From a bacterium (GTDB lineage Bacteria; Ratteibacteria; UBA8468; B48-G9; JAFGKM01): DNA of 6,574 bases. Within the stretch, counting starts at the first letter, position 1. Each line of letters opens with the position of its first letter. Of this stretch, positions 5,812 through 6,574 are shown one piece after another. Position numbers and translations under genes: made by a program. The DNA lies in assembly GCA_021157805.1 (NCBI GenBank), contig JAGGVW010000008.1:1-6574 (forward strand). The letters run 5' to 3'. The notes under the pieces are model-generated. The model worked only from the letters and a program-made list of their open reading frames with translations. It was not told the origin of the DNA and made no database searches.

Positions 5812-5949
5812 TCACCAAACTTTTTTCATCAGGTATAAGTTTTCCTTCCCCTTATTGCCAACTCTTTCAAAATCTGGAGAGGTTCTTGAGATATTTCCGG
5901 TATAAAAGAAGTTACCGAAGTCAATTTGGGGGTAGCATAGCGAATTATA
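5812..5949. other. Short region without a convincing gene
   Basis: No ORF with a usable start, no terminator hairpin and no RNA fold was found. Two overlapping open frames read protein-like but lack support: a minus-strand frame containing ISQEPLQILKELAIRGRKTY and ending with TGA near 5833, and a plus-strand frame containing YKRSYRSQFGGSIANYIKAK. A G-rich TTTGGGGGTAGCA is at 5925-5937. It is probably decayed sequence next to the pseudogene. Confidence 0.35.
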
Positions 5950-6422
5950 TTAAGGCGAAATATCACCTTTAATCTTTTTGAAAATATGAAATTTCCCTAT
6001 TCTCATCTCCAATTTCAGGGACTATTATCAATCATAAGTTTTTCTAAATCTTTTATTCTCATTTTTTTCATGAAAACAAACTTACAATTAACCACTTTTG
6101 ACAGAAAGTATTCCTCCGGGTATTAGCACTCTATATAATTCATTGATTAAAGCAGGACGATTTTTAACCCTGGGGAATACATTATACAATAAAACAACAT
6201 TAACAGAACCATTTGGCAGTTCAGTATTCAAGCCAGGGAGAATTATTTTTACATTTTTTAATCCTTTTTTCCTTATTTGCTTTTCCACCGATTTGATAGA
6301 TAAAGGATGAATATCCAAATCATATACCATCCCAACTTTTCTGCAGGGGGTATTGTATTTAATCCAATTCCACCTGTCATAGACACACAGATCGTTACCA
6401 CCCCTTTTAGAAAAATTTAGAA
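5950..6422 (-). pseudogene. Class I SAM-dependent methyltransferase pseudogene, frameshifted
   Basis: The clearest part (about 6335 down to 6090) reads VYDLDIHPLSIKSVEK, KGLKNVKIILPGL, LPNGSVNVVLLYNVFPRV and ELYRVLIPGGILSV, the successive motifs of small class I (UbiE-like) methyltransferases: motif II acidic DLD, motif IV region and the PGG turn. Upstream, the frame expected to carry the SAM-binding glycine loop is shifted: the other frame gives TGGIGLNTIPPAEK, and one extra A in the AAAA run near 6340 would join it to VGMVYDLD. After the PGG block the frame ends at TAA 6088, but homologous-looking sequence continues in two other frames: IKDLEKLMIDNS near 6020-6060, then LEMRIGKFHIFKK, ending at TAA 5950. 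At least three frame changes mean no functional product. The 5' end is cut off by the adjoining transposase fragment, suggesting insertion into the gene. An unframeshifted parent would be roughly 190 residues. Confidence 0.7.
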
Positions 6423-6574
6423 CTAAAGAAGGGGAAATTCTATCAGAATTACAGAGGGAAAAGCACAAAATCCAATAGGTAAATTATATCCAGATTCTTT
6501 TAATTTCTCATAAGGAGTTTTGCCATTCATTTTATCTCCAAAGTGAGGTCTACCTGTATTATACCAGTATATCC
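6423..6574 (-). mobile_element. C-terminal fragment of an integrase-core (rve-type) transposase
   Basis: Reading the minus strand from the window edge, an open frame of 49 codons ends with TAG at 6423-6425. It begins WYNTGRPHFGDKMNGKTPYE and goes on KLKESGYNLPIGFCAFPSVIL. The pattern YNT-x-RPH followed by GKTPYE is the diagnostic C-terminal end of DDE integrase-core transposases (IS3/IS481-like, rve_3 region). The last residues, IEFPLL, do not look like the family, so the true end may be frameshifted. The catalytic DDE residues would lie outside the window, and no terminal inverted repeat can be recognised here. It abuts the methyltransferase pseudogene with no gap, consistent with insertion or recombination there. 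Whether the rest of the element is intact cannot be seen. Confidence 0.7.

Noticed and set aside
6098..6310. Plus-strand open frame opposite the methyltransferase relic
   Set aside because: The minus strand carries clear methyltransferase motifs over the same bases; the plus frame has no recognisable content.
1..6574. CRISPR array or long tandem repeat
   Set aside because: No regularly spaced repeat of CRISPR size was found; the only phased repeat is the two-copy 22-bp element at the MNT promoter.

Overview
The window is AT-rich bacterial DNA with strong A/T bias at third codon positions and Lys/Glu/Ile-rich proteins. The bacterial SuhB-type phosphatase, the two-component histidine kinase and the sigma70-like promoter boxes indicate Bacteria. 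The one tRNA has no encoded CCA, so a CCA-adding enzyme is needed. I cannot name the lineage; an uncultured candidate-phylum bacterium is a guess from protein style only.

Left part (1-1677): a 5'-truncated GH130 mannoside-phosphorylase-like gene (28-570, +) lies tail to tail with a minus-strand two-gene module. The module is a winged-helix/MNT nucleotidyltransferase (1018-1560) followed by a HEPN protein of the UPF0332 type (597-1034), overlapping by 17 bases. This is the classical MNT-HEPN toxin-antitoxin layout. Its promoter predicts a nearly leaderless mRNA and is embedded in a striking set of direct and inverted repeats (1575-1622).

Middle (1678-5811): a ZIP-family metal transporter (1678-2412, -) has a perfect 19-bp palindrome over its -10 box. 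Divergent from it runs a plus-strand unit: tRNA-Val(CAC) (2523-2595), an inositol-monophosphatase-family phosphatase (2624-3358), a soluble GAF-containing histidine kinase (3359-4672) and an MFS transporter (4669-5811). The last three genes are joined as TAAATG and ATGA, with no terminator visible from the tRNA onward, so they look like one transcript. No response regulator is present.

Right part (5812-6574): a decayed zone. A class I SAM-dependent methyltransferase pseudogene (about 5950-6422, -) can be followed through at least three reading-frame changes. It abuts the C-terminal end of an integrase-core (rve-type) transposase (6423-6574, -) that runs off the window. The stretch 5812-5949 has no convincing gene. 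A short G-rich motif near 5925-5937 resembles the sequence at the broken start of the GH130 gene, which may point to the same mobile-element scar at both ends, but this is weak.

Nothing here is clearly a wholly new system. The most interesting candidates are the MNT-HEPN module with its repeat-rich leaderless promoter, and the phosphatase-kinase-transporter operon read out of a tRNA.
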